IMG/VR virus record: IMGVR_UViG_3300018080_000022
Location: 1-57,047 of that record
Reading direction: 5' to 3' (one strand)
From: a virus
Length of the DNA stretch: 57,047 bases
This document shows, piece by piece, positions 30,711-38,622 of the stretch. Below the pieces are notes generated by a model. It was not told the DNA's origin and did no database searches. It saw nothing but the letters and a program-made list of their open reading frames with translations. The position numbers were made by a program, and so were the translations under genes. Numbering within the stretch: position 1 is the stretch's first letter; every line of letters begins with the position of its first letter.

Positions 30711-30992
30711 GTGGAAGAGGTACAGAAAAACGGAAAAGTGGTGAGCCTGTCATTGTCGGTGGTGGTTATACTGATAACGGCCTTCGCGACATTGCTAACC
30801 TCCTCGCTCCTGGCCTACAGCGACGCTTGCGCCGACATCCGGGCCAACAGCGAGAACATAAAGTCGATAAAAGAGCAGATGACCGCGCAGTTACGCAACA
30901 TCGACGGCAAGATAGACCTCGTGCGCGAGGATGTGAAGTCATTAAATGACAAGCTCGATAGAATCTGGCCGTGGTCTCTCAAGGAGAAATAA
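30711..30992 (+). CDS. Holin-like single-span protein, 93 aa
   Basis: Starts at GTG 30711 with GGAG upstream. One N-terminal membrane helix (VVSLSLSVVVILITAFATLL), then a C-terminal coiled coil (DIRANSENIKSIKEQM; LVREDVKSLNDKLDRI). This layout occurs in phage holin-adjacent proteins (XhlA-like). Position before other membrane proteins and a lipoprotein suggests a lysis cassette. Confidence 0.5.
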   Translation: MEEVQKNGKVVSLSLSVVVILITAFATLLTSSLLAYSDACADIRANSENIKSIKEQMTAQLRNIDGKIDLVREDVKSLNDKLDRIWPWSLKEK

Positions 30993-31217
30993 ATGCCAGA
31001 GCAGGAAGGCTACAAAGCGGTATTAAAGGCCAACAACCTGAAAGGTGCGCTGGTCTCTGTCCGCGAAGCCTCTGAGCATCTGGAAAGGGCGGTCGCTCCC
31101 GCCCTTCATAAAAAATGTAAGGAGCTCATCGCAGATATAAAGCAACATGCCTTCGACGAGCTCCACCGCGAATACCCGGAACTATGGAAAGGATTTAGTG
31201 ATGAAGTGGTTGACTGA
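30993..31217 (+). CDS. Small soluble protein in the lysis block, 74 aa
   Basis: MPEQEGYKAVLKANNLKGAL..., helical, no membrane span. It starts directly after the previous stop and overlaps the next gene by 17 bases. Not recognised. Confidence 0.5.
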   Translation: MPEQEGYKAVLKANNLKGALVSVREASEHLERAVAPALHKKCKELIADIKQHAFDELHREYPELWKGFSDEVVD

Positions 31218-31536
31218 AAATTACATGGTAGTCGTGTTTCTCGTGACAACGCTTATCTCCGTCATTACCGCGCTTCTCAAGCACATGGGCAAGAAGAACG
31301 CCGCTGAGGCGCTTGAGAAGGTCAAGGACATGCTGCATCAAACCTTCGGCAATGTCGAGGCTTTGAAGGTGCAATGGAAGAAGAGCGGCATGGAGGACAA
31401 ATACGGGCACATAGGCGAAATCTTCGCGTCGATAAACAGCGAAGCGCAGCTTGAAGATATTCTTAAAGTCGCGTATACTGAGTGGCAGAAGGAGCGCGAG
31501 AAGAACTGGAGGCCGGTTAAAATCGAGGAAAAATGA
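31201..31536 (+). CDS. Holin-like membrane protein, 111 aa
   Basis: MKWLTENYMVVVFLVTTLIS..., an N-terminal membrane helix of about 20 residues, then a charged soluble part (AEALEKVKDMLHQTFGNVEA). GGAAAGG lies upstream; GTG 31198 is an alternative start one codon earlier. With the GTG-started protein it forms a pair of single-span lysis-type proteins. No endolysin was recognised nearby. Confidence 0.5.
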   Translation: MKWLTENYMVVVFLVTTLISVITALLKHMGKKNAAEALEKVKDMLHQTFGNVEALKVQWKKSGMEDKYGHIGEIFASINSEAQLEDILKVAYTEWQKEREKNWRPVKIEEK

Positions 31537-31578
31537 AAATATACTTTGACAGCGAAACAGGTTTCAAGGAGGTTAAGT

Positions 31579-31875
31579 ATGAAGAGGCTTTGCTTGATAG
31601 CGATATTGGCGGTTATCTGCACGGGCTGCATCCCGCTGATGCACAAGACGGTGGCGGAGCAAACGGTGAGGATGGACAAGAACCTTCACGAGCTCCTTCC
31701 CGATTATCGCCTCGTGCTGAATGACGAGCTCGCGGCGGTGAAAGGCATGGATGACGGCGAGGAGAAGACGAAGCTTCTCGAAGATATCAGCCATGACCTT
31801 CTCCTTCTCGATGCCACGCTGATGCTCAGCGAGGACATGCGAAAGACCGCGGACGTGACGCTGGAAGGAAAATGA
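31579..31875 (+). CDS. Small lipoprotein (possible outer spanin)
   Basis: 98 aa from ATG 31579, AAGGAGG six bases upstream. MKRLCLIAILAVICTGCIP is a short signal peptide ending in a CTGC lipobox-like site (imperfect: cysteine at -3), followed by a helical mature part (DEKNLHELLP-type, EEKTKLLEDISHDLLLLD). A small lipoprotein behind holin-like genes recalls outer spanins and would imply a Gram-negative host. A 63-codon frame starting at 31533 (ATGA overlap) runs into this gene in another frame; I do not call it. Confidence 0.55.
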   Translation: MKRLCLIAILAVICTGCIPLMHKTVAEQTVRMDKNLHELLPDYRLVLNDELAAVKGMDDGEEKTKLLEDISHDLLLLDATLMLSEDMRKTADVTLEGK

Positions 31876-33803
31876 AAAAAGCTCCGAAAGTAAGGATAGA
31901 ATACTACAACGAGTATACCCGCAAAATGAAGTACTCGATAGGGGACTATCGCTATGAGGCGACCGGCATACCAGTCGAATTTTTCAAGCACGTTCGTTAC
32001 CAGATAGATAAGAAGCGATTTGGCCGCGCCATCAAGCTCCTCGACGGCATACCCGGGGAGATGAAGAAACGCATTAACGCGGAGGAAAACATGAAAAACT
32101 TAGTCCAGCGGGCGACGGCCCATGCGATAAACGAATACGGCGAGAGATGCAAGCCCAAGAAGGCATCGAGGAAAAAGAATCCCGCAGGAAACCTCACCAA
32201 AGAACAAGAAAAATTTCTCAACATGAATTGGCAGGCAATCAGAAAGCACATCGACGGCCTGCAATACAGCGTACATATTACCCGCAAGCCAGAATGGACA
32301 TCCGACCATAGCGGCAAGGTTGAGGTAAAAATAATCGACAAGGAAACGGGCGAGGAGTACCCGAGAGAAGCCGATATAATGGTTACCGGGGGCGGCTTCA
32401 GGGTGCATGTCACGTTTATGGGCAAGCTCTACGAAATACATGAAATAGCGGCCCTGATAAACCCTTTTCACAAAGTGCCCAAACACGAAAGACACGTAAG
32501 AAACCCCCTCAACCGGCGCGAATGGAACTCGCGGATAAACAAGGTTCAAGCCTACATTGAAAAAGCGCGCGGATATCTCGCCAGCGACCCTCACAAGGCC
32601 GAGGAGGAAGCTTATCAAGCGCTCGGACTCCTCGAAGGCATCGAACAAGAGGGCAAGTCAATTATAGGCGCTTCGCGTGAGAAACGCGAAATCGTCATAA
32701 AGCTCCGCGCCATGCTCAATCAGATAATCGGGTACGCCGACAAAAGCCAGGGCAGGGGAGTCCCGAATCCGCTTACCCAAAGCGAATATGATGCTCTTCT
32801 TGCCAAGATTTACCATTCCGTTGACTTGGCCGAAAAGGAAGTGGGATGGGGTAATATCAGAGATGCAGTCGAGCGCATTAACCGTGCTGATGGATTGATG
32901 GATGCCGCCTTCGGGGCACCATTGGTTAAGGGCGTCAAGCTGAAAAAGAAATATAGCGGCTTAAATGCCAGGTTGAGAGATTTACAGCAGAAGGTGCGAA
33001 GGTACATCCCTAAAACCGCCCCAAATCCGGGAGAGGAATCATTCGAAGAAAAAATGGAAAGACTTGCGCAACATATAGGCATAGATAAGTTGCGTAAAAT
33101 CATTCCCGTCAAAAAAGAAAGAATAGCTGCGGCCCTTGCGGCTGGAGATGAACATCTGAACTCCATACCGCTTTATTTGTGGGACATAGCGGCGGGCAGA
33201 TTGGTAACGAGCAGATATGCAACGGGCAAACCAAGGTTCGGAAGCAAAGTCAAAGTAGGTTTTGAGGAGCCCTGGGGCAAGAAAGCAAGAGGGCTGTCGC
33301 TCTCCGAAAGAGTTTGTATTCTGAAGCATGTGGCCAAATATCATTTAGGAAAACAAGCCCCGAATCCGGGAGGGACGGAATCGAAGCCATTAAAGGTGAA
33401 GGGTGCTCCCAATTTAAGAATTAGCTATGAATTCCTCGGGTACGACAGCCCGCAATGGCAAACGAGACAAGGCTGGATGCATCCTCATTACCGTATAATC
33501 GTCCATCACAAGCGCAAGAAAGAAGCCTTCGATTATTGGGGCAGCTACCGCGACTACCAGGAAGGCAAGACGACGCTCGACCGTATCGAGCTCATCGAAG
33601 CGTTTATCATGGTTATCGAAACCGTCGTATACGGCAGGATGACCTTGCGCGACTTCACGCTTGAGTTCGGGTACGCCTCCGCCGACGCCGCGAAAATGCC
33701 GTGGCACGCCTCCAAGTTATACGGAAAGAAATGGAGTAAATTGGGGTATCGCAAGAACCTCTACAATCTTATTAACAATGTCAGGGAAGCTTACGACCTT
33801 TAG
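31872..33803 (+). CDS. NP-punctuated multidomain late protein, 643 aa
   Basis: A string of five to six ~90-110-residue segments separated by KKNPAGN (about residue 102), LINPFHK and VRNPLNR (195, 211), GVPNPLTQ (298), TAPNPGEE (384) and QAPNPGGT (497). The last segment (RIIVHHKRKKEAFDYWGSYR to RMTLRDFTLEFGY) matches a domain I recall as a free-standing small phage protein. Others: a MNWQAIRKHIDGLQYSV domain, a helical ALLEGIEQEG-type bundle and a KKERIAAALAAGDEHLN domain. No membrane span. The architecture fits a processed polyprotein or a 'polyvalent' injected protein. ATGA overlap with the lipoprotein. Confidence 0.65.
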   Translation: MKKAPKVRIEYYNEYTRKMKYSIGDYRYEATGIPVEFFKHVRYQIDKKRFGRAIKLLDGIPGEMKKRINAEENMKNLVQRATAHAINEYGERCKPKKASRKKNPAGNLTKEQEKFLNMNWQAIRKHIDGLQYSVHITRKPEWTSDHSGKVEVKIIDKETGEEYPREADIMVTGGGFRVHVTFMGKLYEIHEIAALINPFHKVPKHERHVRNPLNRREWNSRINKVQAYIEKARGYLASDPHKAEEEAYQALGLLEGIEQEGKSIIGASREKREIVIKLRAMLNQIIGYADKSQGRGVPNPLTQSEYDALLAKIYHSVDLAEKEVGWGNIRDAVERINRADGLMDAAFGAPLVKGVKLKKKYSGLNARLRDLQQKVRRYIPKTAPNPGEESFEEKMERLAQHIGIDKLRKIIPVKKERIAAALAAGDEHLNSIPLYLWDIAAGRLVTSRYATGKPRFGSKVKVGFEEPWGKKARGLSLSERVCILKHVAKYHLGKQAPNPGGTESKPLKVKGAPNLRISYEFLGYDSPQWQTRQGWMHPHYRIIVHHKRKKEAFDYWGSYRDYQEGKTTLDRIELIEAFIMVIETVVYGRMTLRDFTLEFGYASADAAKMPWHASKLYGKKWSKLGYRKNLYNLINNVREAYDL

Positions 33804-33816
33804 AAAGGAGTCGGTT

Positions 33817-34206
33817 ATGCCTATAATGATGGGTAGCCAGGGCGGAGGGCTCACGAATTCGCTCGCGACCGGGAACCCGCAGGCGGCGGAGAGAAGCCAG
33901 GTCGAGAAAGTTGCGCGCGTCGTCGCGCTCGCGCAACAGGGCCAGGGCCAGCTTACCAAAAAGCAGGTAAACATTCTCAAGAAGATTCAGGTTGCGCGAA
34001 ACAGGCACCTGAAAGACCAGGCGGCGTGGCAAAGGAAATGCGCGGCCCACAGGGCAAACATGGACAAGCTCATAGCGGAACTCGACGGCCAGAAACCCGT
34101 GCCGACAGGCAGGTTCGCGACCGCCGCGACCGCCCCGAGGGTGACCGGAGAGACCAGGCGAAGGGAAGTATCGAGGCGAAAGGCGCTTCGAGCGATTAAG
34201 AGGTAA
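33817..34206 (+). CDS. Basic late protein, 129 aa
   Basis: Starts MPIMMGSQGGGLTNSLAT at 33817 (AAAGGAG six bases upstream). A flexible N-terminus with TGNPQAAE, a helical basic middle (KKQVNILKKIQVARNRHLK) and an arginine-rich end (RRREVSRRKALRAIKR). DNA-binding or packaged internal protein is a guess. A family A element follows its stop. Confidence 0.55.
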   Translation: MPIMMGSQGGGLTNSLATGNPQAAERSQVEKVARVVALAQQGQGQLTKKQVNILKKIQVARNRHLKDQAAWQRKCAAHRANMDKLIAELDGQKPVPTGRFATAATAPRVTGETRRREVSRRKALRAIKR

Positions 34207-34209
34207 TTT

Positions 34210-34272
34210 ATGTCTCTCGCCGTGCCTCGTAGGCGAGGCAAGGCTGGCGACGCAGTTGTTCTGCGAACAACT
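34210..34272 (+). repeat. Family A two-hairpin spacer, copy 1
   Basis: ATGTCTCTCG box (34210-34219) right after a stop codon, hairpin TGCCTCG-TAGG-CGAGGCA (34223-34240), linker GCTGGCGACGC (34243-34253), hairpin AGTTGTTC-TGC-GAACAACT (34254-34272), then TAGGAGG and the ATG at 34285. All parts recur, with different hairpin sequences, on the other strand at 38.6 and 46.1 kb. Confidence 0.8.
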
Positions 34273-34284
34273 TAGGAGGTTATC

Positions 34285-34659
34285 ATGTCGGTAAAAAACG
34301 AGCTCGACCGGCTTAAGAAAGCCTACGAAGAAATCAAGAACGACGACGAGGCGAAGGCAATCTTCGAAGAGGCGAAGCAAATCATCGACGGCTTTCTCGC
34401 CAAGGGCGACGACGATATCGAGAGCAAGCTGACCGGCTACGCCGACGTGGACGAAACGCTCGTCCTCACGAGCAAGGGCGCGAAGGTGCGAAAAGCCTAC
34501 GTCGCCCGAGTCAAGGCGATACATTTTCTCACAAGCGCGTTGCAGCTAATCTCGAAGTACACGCCGGTCTTGAATGAGGCCGTGGATGCGGCGAAGGAAC
34601 TCACCAAGAGCGCGAAATCGGCGGCGAAGAAGAGTCTGTCCCGGAGGAAGAAGAAATAA
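34285..34659 (+). CDS. Helical late protein with basic tail, 124 aa
   Basis: MSVKNELDRLKKAYEEIKND..., all-helical, ending KSAAKKSLSRRKKK. Preceded by the family A element with its SD at the hairpin base, so its translation may be set by that structure. Abuts the 1187-aa gene (next ATG follows the TAA). Not recognised. Confidence 0.6.
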   Translation: MSVKNELDRLKKAYEEIKNDDEAKAIFEEAKQIIDGFLAKGDDDIESKLTGYADVDETLVLTSKGAKVRKAYVARVKAIHFLTSALQLISKYTPVLNEAVDAAKELTKSAKSAAKKSLSRRKKK

Positions 34660-37600
34660 ATGGAAAGCCCGACGAAATTGCATGGCATACACGTTACCAG
34701 CGACCCGTCGCCGGTATACGACGTGCTACGCAAGGGCTCCGATATTTCCAAGGGCCGGGCGGCTGGCAAGGTCGGCGACCTCGGCAGTTCCGGCCTCTAC
34801 TTCAGCCAGGTTCCTCAGTTATGGACTGGCCGGGCCTATGACAAGTGGAACTTTCTCGTAAGCTTGTCGAAAAAGAAACGCGCCGAGCTCGCCGATAAAC
34901 TGATGAAGGAACTGCGCGAGGAACGCGATGCCAGGTACATCAGCAAGTTCGAGCTCGAAGCCGCACTTAACTACATAGATAGTTATGTTGAACATGACAG
35001 TCCACATGCAATAGTGATGCTTGCGGGCCAGCCGTATAACATAGCGTTCTGGAAGCAGGAATGGTTAAAGCCCCTCGGGATAAAGCAGACGAAGCCACCG
35101 ATGGAAATCCCGGTCGAGGCGGAAGGCTTGTTCGCAGACCTCACGAACAAGAGTGTTTCGCCTGAACTGATAGCGGAATTGAAGGCGCAGGGGTATGACG
35201 GCGCTTACCATCGCGGCGACATGATTAACTTGCCGCAGAGCGTCGTATGGAACACGAAGGCAATTAAGCGGTTTGGAGACCTGGTGATGAAGGCTAATCC
35301 GAAAAAAGGCAAGCGCTCCAAAAAATACCTCGAAGAGCTTATCGACTATGGCGGCGAGCTTCGCACCAGGGGCAGTATCATCAAGGAGCTTCAGAAGCAA
35401 GGCGTTCCACAGAAATACATAGACGCATACATGATGGGCGCGAAGACGGTCGATAATCCGGGGTATCTCCCTATATTCGCGGCGGGGATAGCTTCAGGCA
35501 TCGCCAGCGGTGCGGCGTTCGCAGTCACGGCAAATTATCTCAAGGAGCGGAAGATGAAAAATCCCGAAAAATCTTTCAAAAAAATGGCGATAAGGCTGCT
35601 TCCCCAGGAGGGATACCTCTTGTACGCGGCATACATGTCGCATTACACGGGGCGGGAAGGATACTGGCCGGACTATTACATGGCCGAAGGGGAGTTTTCC
35701 GAGGAGCCGATGACAGAGATTTGGGAAGTTCCGATAGACCTCGCCGTCAAGCTTCAGGCCCAGGGAACGTCTCAGCAGTTCTTCGGCGACGGCTACGAAG
35801 CCTACAGCGCGCTCCTGAAAGCAGGCAAAAAAGCTAATCCGGGATATGCCGACAACCCGATACAGATAACGCTCCATCGCGGCAGCTACCCGACGATGAT
35901 AAGCTCCGAGGTTGCGAGCATTCTTCGCGCTGGCAGGCGCGGAACCATGAAGCCATCCGACTACAAGGCAATTCTGCGGGCCGAGTACAAGAACATTGGC
36001 CGCGGCGGCGGGTATTCCTCGGGCGATATCTACAAACGCAGAGACGGCATGATGACGCTCGAAGAAATCTTTAACAGCGAGATAGGAGCCTTCATCCTGC
36101 GCGTGAAACGCGAAACCGCCAGCAATCCGCAGTATGCCCCTCTCACCGATGAGCAGATAGCCATCCTAAAAGAAGCCCATGCGAGAGGAAAAGCGGAAGC
36201 CCGCAACTCCGCAACACGTATATTTATCAACGGACAGAACTACAACGCATCTACGGGAGAAGTCCTGCCAAAAGGCATCAATGTAATGTACCAAATGGTG
36301 TATTGGGATTTCACTCGCGATACCGCGAAAATGCTCAAAAAGTTTGTGCAAGACAACAATCCCGGCCAGAAAGTGACCATGAATTACCAGGCCGGTACGG
36401 CCAGCAATGCGGGACATGTTAAAAACTCTCAAGACCCTACAAAACAGGAAATGGTGCGTTTTCTGAAAAAGCAATACAAGGGCCTCATGGACGCATCAGA
36501 TATCAAGACCGAAGGCGAGATAGCTATTTACTGGTTTGCTAACCATTATCATGGCGGTCAATGGACTAACCTGTATTCGGTGTTAAGCACGAGCCCATAT
36601 AGTCCGGGGCCTATTACCACGCTCGAAAGCGAAGGCGACGCCGTTAAGATGATGTATGAAGACCTGGTAGAAGAGTTCGGGGGCACCGCCAGCAATCCCG
36701 AGAAGCCCGGCGTAGTCTGGCCCGTGGGTGCGAAGTTATATGATGGCCGGGGAAAGCCGGTGGGCGTATGTCTCGATACGCCGAACGCAATCGCCAAAGC
36801 CATGATGGAACACCCGGAGGTGCAAGTCGCACATACCCTTCTCGGGGTCAAATCGCGGGCGGAATACGCGAGTCGGATGCAGCCCTGGAATAAAGCTAAA
36901 AGCCATTTCCGCGCGATGGAAAGCAACCCCGAAGGCTATTATGGCTGGAAGAACTACGAGACGTGGAACGTGTCTCTTTGGATGCAGAATGACGAGTTCT
37001 GGCATGATGTAGCCATTTACTCCCCCAATTACAAGCGCTTCAAGGATGCTATGATAGGCCGTCACGGGATAACAGAGACTCCGGACGGCGTAAAGCTGCG
37101 AAGCACGAAGCTCGACCGTAAGGCGCTTGACAAGCTCATTCTCGACCTCGGGGGCGGCAAGGAAGCAATACGAAAGCGCCGAGATGAGGCCGCAAGAAAA
37201 CGTATCAGAAAACACAAGGAAGCCGGGAAGTTTGCGCTTATAAGGGATAACAAGGTTCTCTTCGAGGGCACGGAGAATGAATGCCTTGTTTTTCTACAAA
37301 GACACCAAGGCCAGTCATGGGACTACGCCTTCAGGTACGGCGGATACAAGCTCATTCCCATAAAAGACCTTCCGTCAGGTGTTATCCGAATACCGAAGGG
37401 AATGACCGAGACCGGCTTCGCATACAACCCGCAGAACACTCCCTGGGGCAGGGCTCAGAGCCAGCGCAAGCTCGCAAAGGGCGTTACATGGGTGTCTACG
37501 GCGAGCCACGGTGGGATGATGGTCTCCGAAGGCTTCGCCAAAAGACATTTAAGCAAAGAGGCCCGGAAACGCGCCGAGAAATACGGCAAATACTACTGCT

Positions 37601-38223
37601 ACGAGGAAGATGTCGCTTGGATGATACCGGCCTGGGAGCTTCCGGAGATATGGGACGGACTTTTCGAGCACATGGAGCAATCCACCCGCCAGGAAAGACA
37701 AACATATCTGCTCGAAGGGCTTTCGATGTGGAACGCGGACTACCTGCTCGACACGCATCACACTCCCATCGAGCCCCAATACGGCATGTGGAGGAAACGG
37801 CAGGCCGAAAGAAAATTAAGGGGGATGAAACACCCGAACCTGATTGTGGCTGCTCAGAGAACCGACGACCCAAACATAACACAGGTCTGGACGGCGGACG
37901 ACGAGATTCACTTCGTTACATCCGAAAGCTACGGCCGCAGAGACCCGCGATACCCGTCATACCTGACCGATATGGTTCTGTCTCACCCGCCGACGCCGAA
38001 AGGCGTGGGGCCTGCGGGCTTCGTATACAACCCCGGCGAGATGACGCTGGCAGAGCACGCGGAAGCCTGGTGGCGTGAGCAGGGCAGGAAGGTTCCGAAG
38101 CGCAACACGAAGAAATGGCGCGAAATGTATGAGAAGTGGATAAGGTTCGCCTTCAAGGGTTTTGCCAAGAATCATGATAACCGGCTTGACGCCGGGGGCC
38201 GAGGCTGTATAGGCCCGAAGTAA
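34660..38223 (+). CDS. Giant NP-punctuated polyvalent-type protein, 1187 aa
   Basis: Segments in order: residues 1-210, an ADP-ribosyltransferase-like domain (KLHGIHVTSDPSPVYDVL; DLGSSGLYFSQVPQLW; AQGYDGAYHRGDMINLP), ended by VMKANPKKG; a basic helix; VDNPGYL and a membrane-like AGIASGIASGAAFAV; MKNPEKS; KKANPGY (391); TASNPQY (487); NNPGQK (566) and ASNAGHV, then a YWFANHYHGGQWTNLYSVL domain; TASNPEK (677); MESNPEG (754), then GWKNYETWNVSLWMQNDE (DUF7249-type); FAYNPQN (922), then TPWGRAQ...SHGGMMVSE...CYEEDVAWMIPAWELP (DUF7007-type); VYNPGEM (1123) and a final short helical domain. Recognised domains start at NP sites. The layout resembles polyvalent proteins injected with phage or plasmid DNA. 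Domain names are by motif recall. Confidence 0.7.
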   Translation: MESPTKLHGIHVTSDPSPVYDVLRKGSDISKGRAAGKVGDLGSSGLYFSQVPQLWTGRAYDKWNFLVSLSKKKRAELADKLMKELREERDARYISKFELEAALNYIDSYVEHDSPHAIVMLAGQPYNIAFWKQEWLKPLGIKQTKPPMEIPVEAEGLFADLTNKSVSPELIAELKAQGYDGAYHRGDMINLPQSVVWNTKAIKRFGDLVMKANPKKGKRSKKYLEELIDYGGELRTRGSIIKELQKQGVPQKYIDAYMMGAKTVDNPGYLPIFAAGIASGIASGAAFAVTANYLKERKMKNPEKSFKKMAIRLLPQEGYLLYAAYMSHYTGREGYWPDYYMAEGEFSEEPMTEIWEVPIDLAVKLQAQGTSQQFFGDGYEAYSALLKAGKKANPGYADNPIQITLHRGSYPTMISSEVASILRAGRRGTMKPSDYKAILRAEYKNIGRGGGYSSGDIYKRRDGMMTLEEIFNSEIGAFILRVKRETASNPQYAPLTDEQIAILKEAHARGKAEARNSATRIFINGQNYNASTGEVLPKGINVMYQMVYWDFTRDTAKMLKKFVQDNNPGQKVTMNYQAGTASNAGHVKNSQDPTKQEMVRFLKKQYKGLMDASDIKTEGEIAIYWFANHYHGGQWTNLYSVLSTSPYSPGPITTLESEGDAVKMMYEDLVEEFGGTASNPEKPGVVWPVGAKLYDGRGKPVGVCLDTPNAIAKAMMEHPEVQVAHTLLGVKSRAEYASRMQPWNKAKSHFRAMESNPEGYYGWKNYETWNVSLWMQNDEFWHDVAIYSPNYKRFKDAMIGRHGITETPDGVKLRSTKLDRKALDKLILDLGGGKEAIRKRRDEAARKRIRKHKEAGKFALIRDNKVLFEGTENECLVFLQRHQGQSWDYAFRYGGYKLIPIKDLPSGVIRIPKGMTETGFAYNPQNTPWGRAQSQRKLAKGVTWVSTASHGGMMVSEGFAKRHLSKEARKRAEKYGKYYCYEEDVAWMIPAWELPEIWDGLFEHMEQSTRQERQTYLLEGLSMWNADYLLDTHHTPIEPQYGMWRKRQAERKLRGMKHPNLIVAAQRTDDPNITQVWTADDEIHFVTSESYGRRDPRYPSYLTDMVLSHPPTPKGVGPAGFVYNPGEMTLAEHAEAWWREQGRKVPKRNTKKWREMYEKWIRFAFKGFAKNHDNRLDAGGRGCIGPK

Positions 38224-38229
38224 TTCTCC

Positions 38230-38257
38230 TTGACAAGCTCCTCATCCGAGCTATACT
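38230..38257 (+). promoter_or_regulatory. Strong sigma70-like promoter of a small RNA
   Basis: TTGACA (38230-38235), 16 bases, TATACT (38252-38257): 6/6 and 5/6 matches. It lies just after the last late gene and faces the terminator 85-110 bases away. Confidence 0.75.
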
Positions 38258-38263
38258 TATAGT

Positions 38264-38368
38264 GTTGAGTTCGAGATTTCTACCGAGGAGAATGCCATGT
38301 GAGCTTCACAAACATCGACCAGGTAGGCCGAATCAAACCGAAAGACCGGGAAAACCCGGTCTTTTTTT
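38264..38368 (+). ncRNA. Predicted ~105-nt small RNA with start-stop ribosome site
   Basis: Bounded by the promoter at 38230-38257 and a perfect intrinsic terminator (38341-38368). Inside, GAGGAG (38285-38290) is followed after six bases by ATG TGA (38297-38302): a ribosome would initiate and terminate at once. An overlapping frame from ATG 38292 would have to read through the terminator and has its SD only one base away. A ribosome- or tRNA-sequestering or base-pairing regulatory RNA are the readings I consider. Confidence 0.65.
38341..38368 (+). terminator. Intrinsic terminator of the late arm
   Basis: AAAGACCGGG, loop AAAA, CCCGGTCTTT, then a run of seven T in total. A textbook Rho-independent terminator between the convergent arms; it would end both the late operon and the small RNA. 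Confidence 0.9.
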
Positions 38369-38620
38369 GGTGAATGGAATTCACCGCGTCGCCAGCAAGG
38401 CGGCTCTGCCGCCTTGCCCCCGCCAGCCTTTCCGCGATACGGCTTTGCCGTGTTGGACGGGGCTTGTCCCCGCACGGAACGACGAGAGACATTTCAACAG
38501 GTTCTTGCCTGGTTAATTGCGGTAAAACGACGAGAGACATGCTAACGGGTTAAAATCGACTGTAAGTTGCTCACAGAGCAACTGCGTCGCCAGTCACTTG
38601 CTTCAAGTGACGAGAGACAT
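38369..38620 (-). repeat. Family A spacer cluster (three ATGTCTCTCG boxes)
   Basis: Read in the minus sense behind the methylase stop: box (38611-38620), hairpin TCACTTG/CAAGTGA (38594-38610), CTGGCGACGC (38584-38593), hairpin AGTTGCTC/GAGCAACT (38565-38583); a second box (38527-38540) preceded by CAGG-ttcttg-CCTG; a third box (38480-38492) followed by several short hairpins, CTGGCGGGGG, CAAGGCGG/CCGCCTTG (38396-38416), CTGGCGACGC (38386-38395) and GGTGAAT/ATTCACC (38369-38385). No gene lies downstream in this direction, so the cluster marks the 3' end of the leftward transcript. Confidence 0.75.
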
Positions 38621-38622
38621 GA

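Noticed and set aside
31533-31724. 63-codon frame overlapping the lipoprotein gene
   Set aside because: It starts with an ATGA overlap but lacks its own SD and a signal or membrane segment, and two thirds lie out of frame under a better-supported gene.
31872-38223. NPG motifs as viral 2A ribosome-skipping peptides
   Set aside because: 2A needs DxExNPGP and eukaryotic ribosomes; none of these sites has the full motif and all other signals here are bacterial.
38369-38620. CRISPR-like array of ATGTCTCTCG boxes
   Set aside because: Boxes are about 10-14 bp, intervals are 50-90 bp and contain conserved linkers and hairpins, unlike unique spacers.
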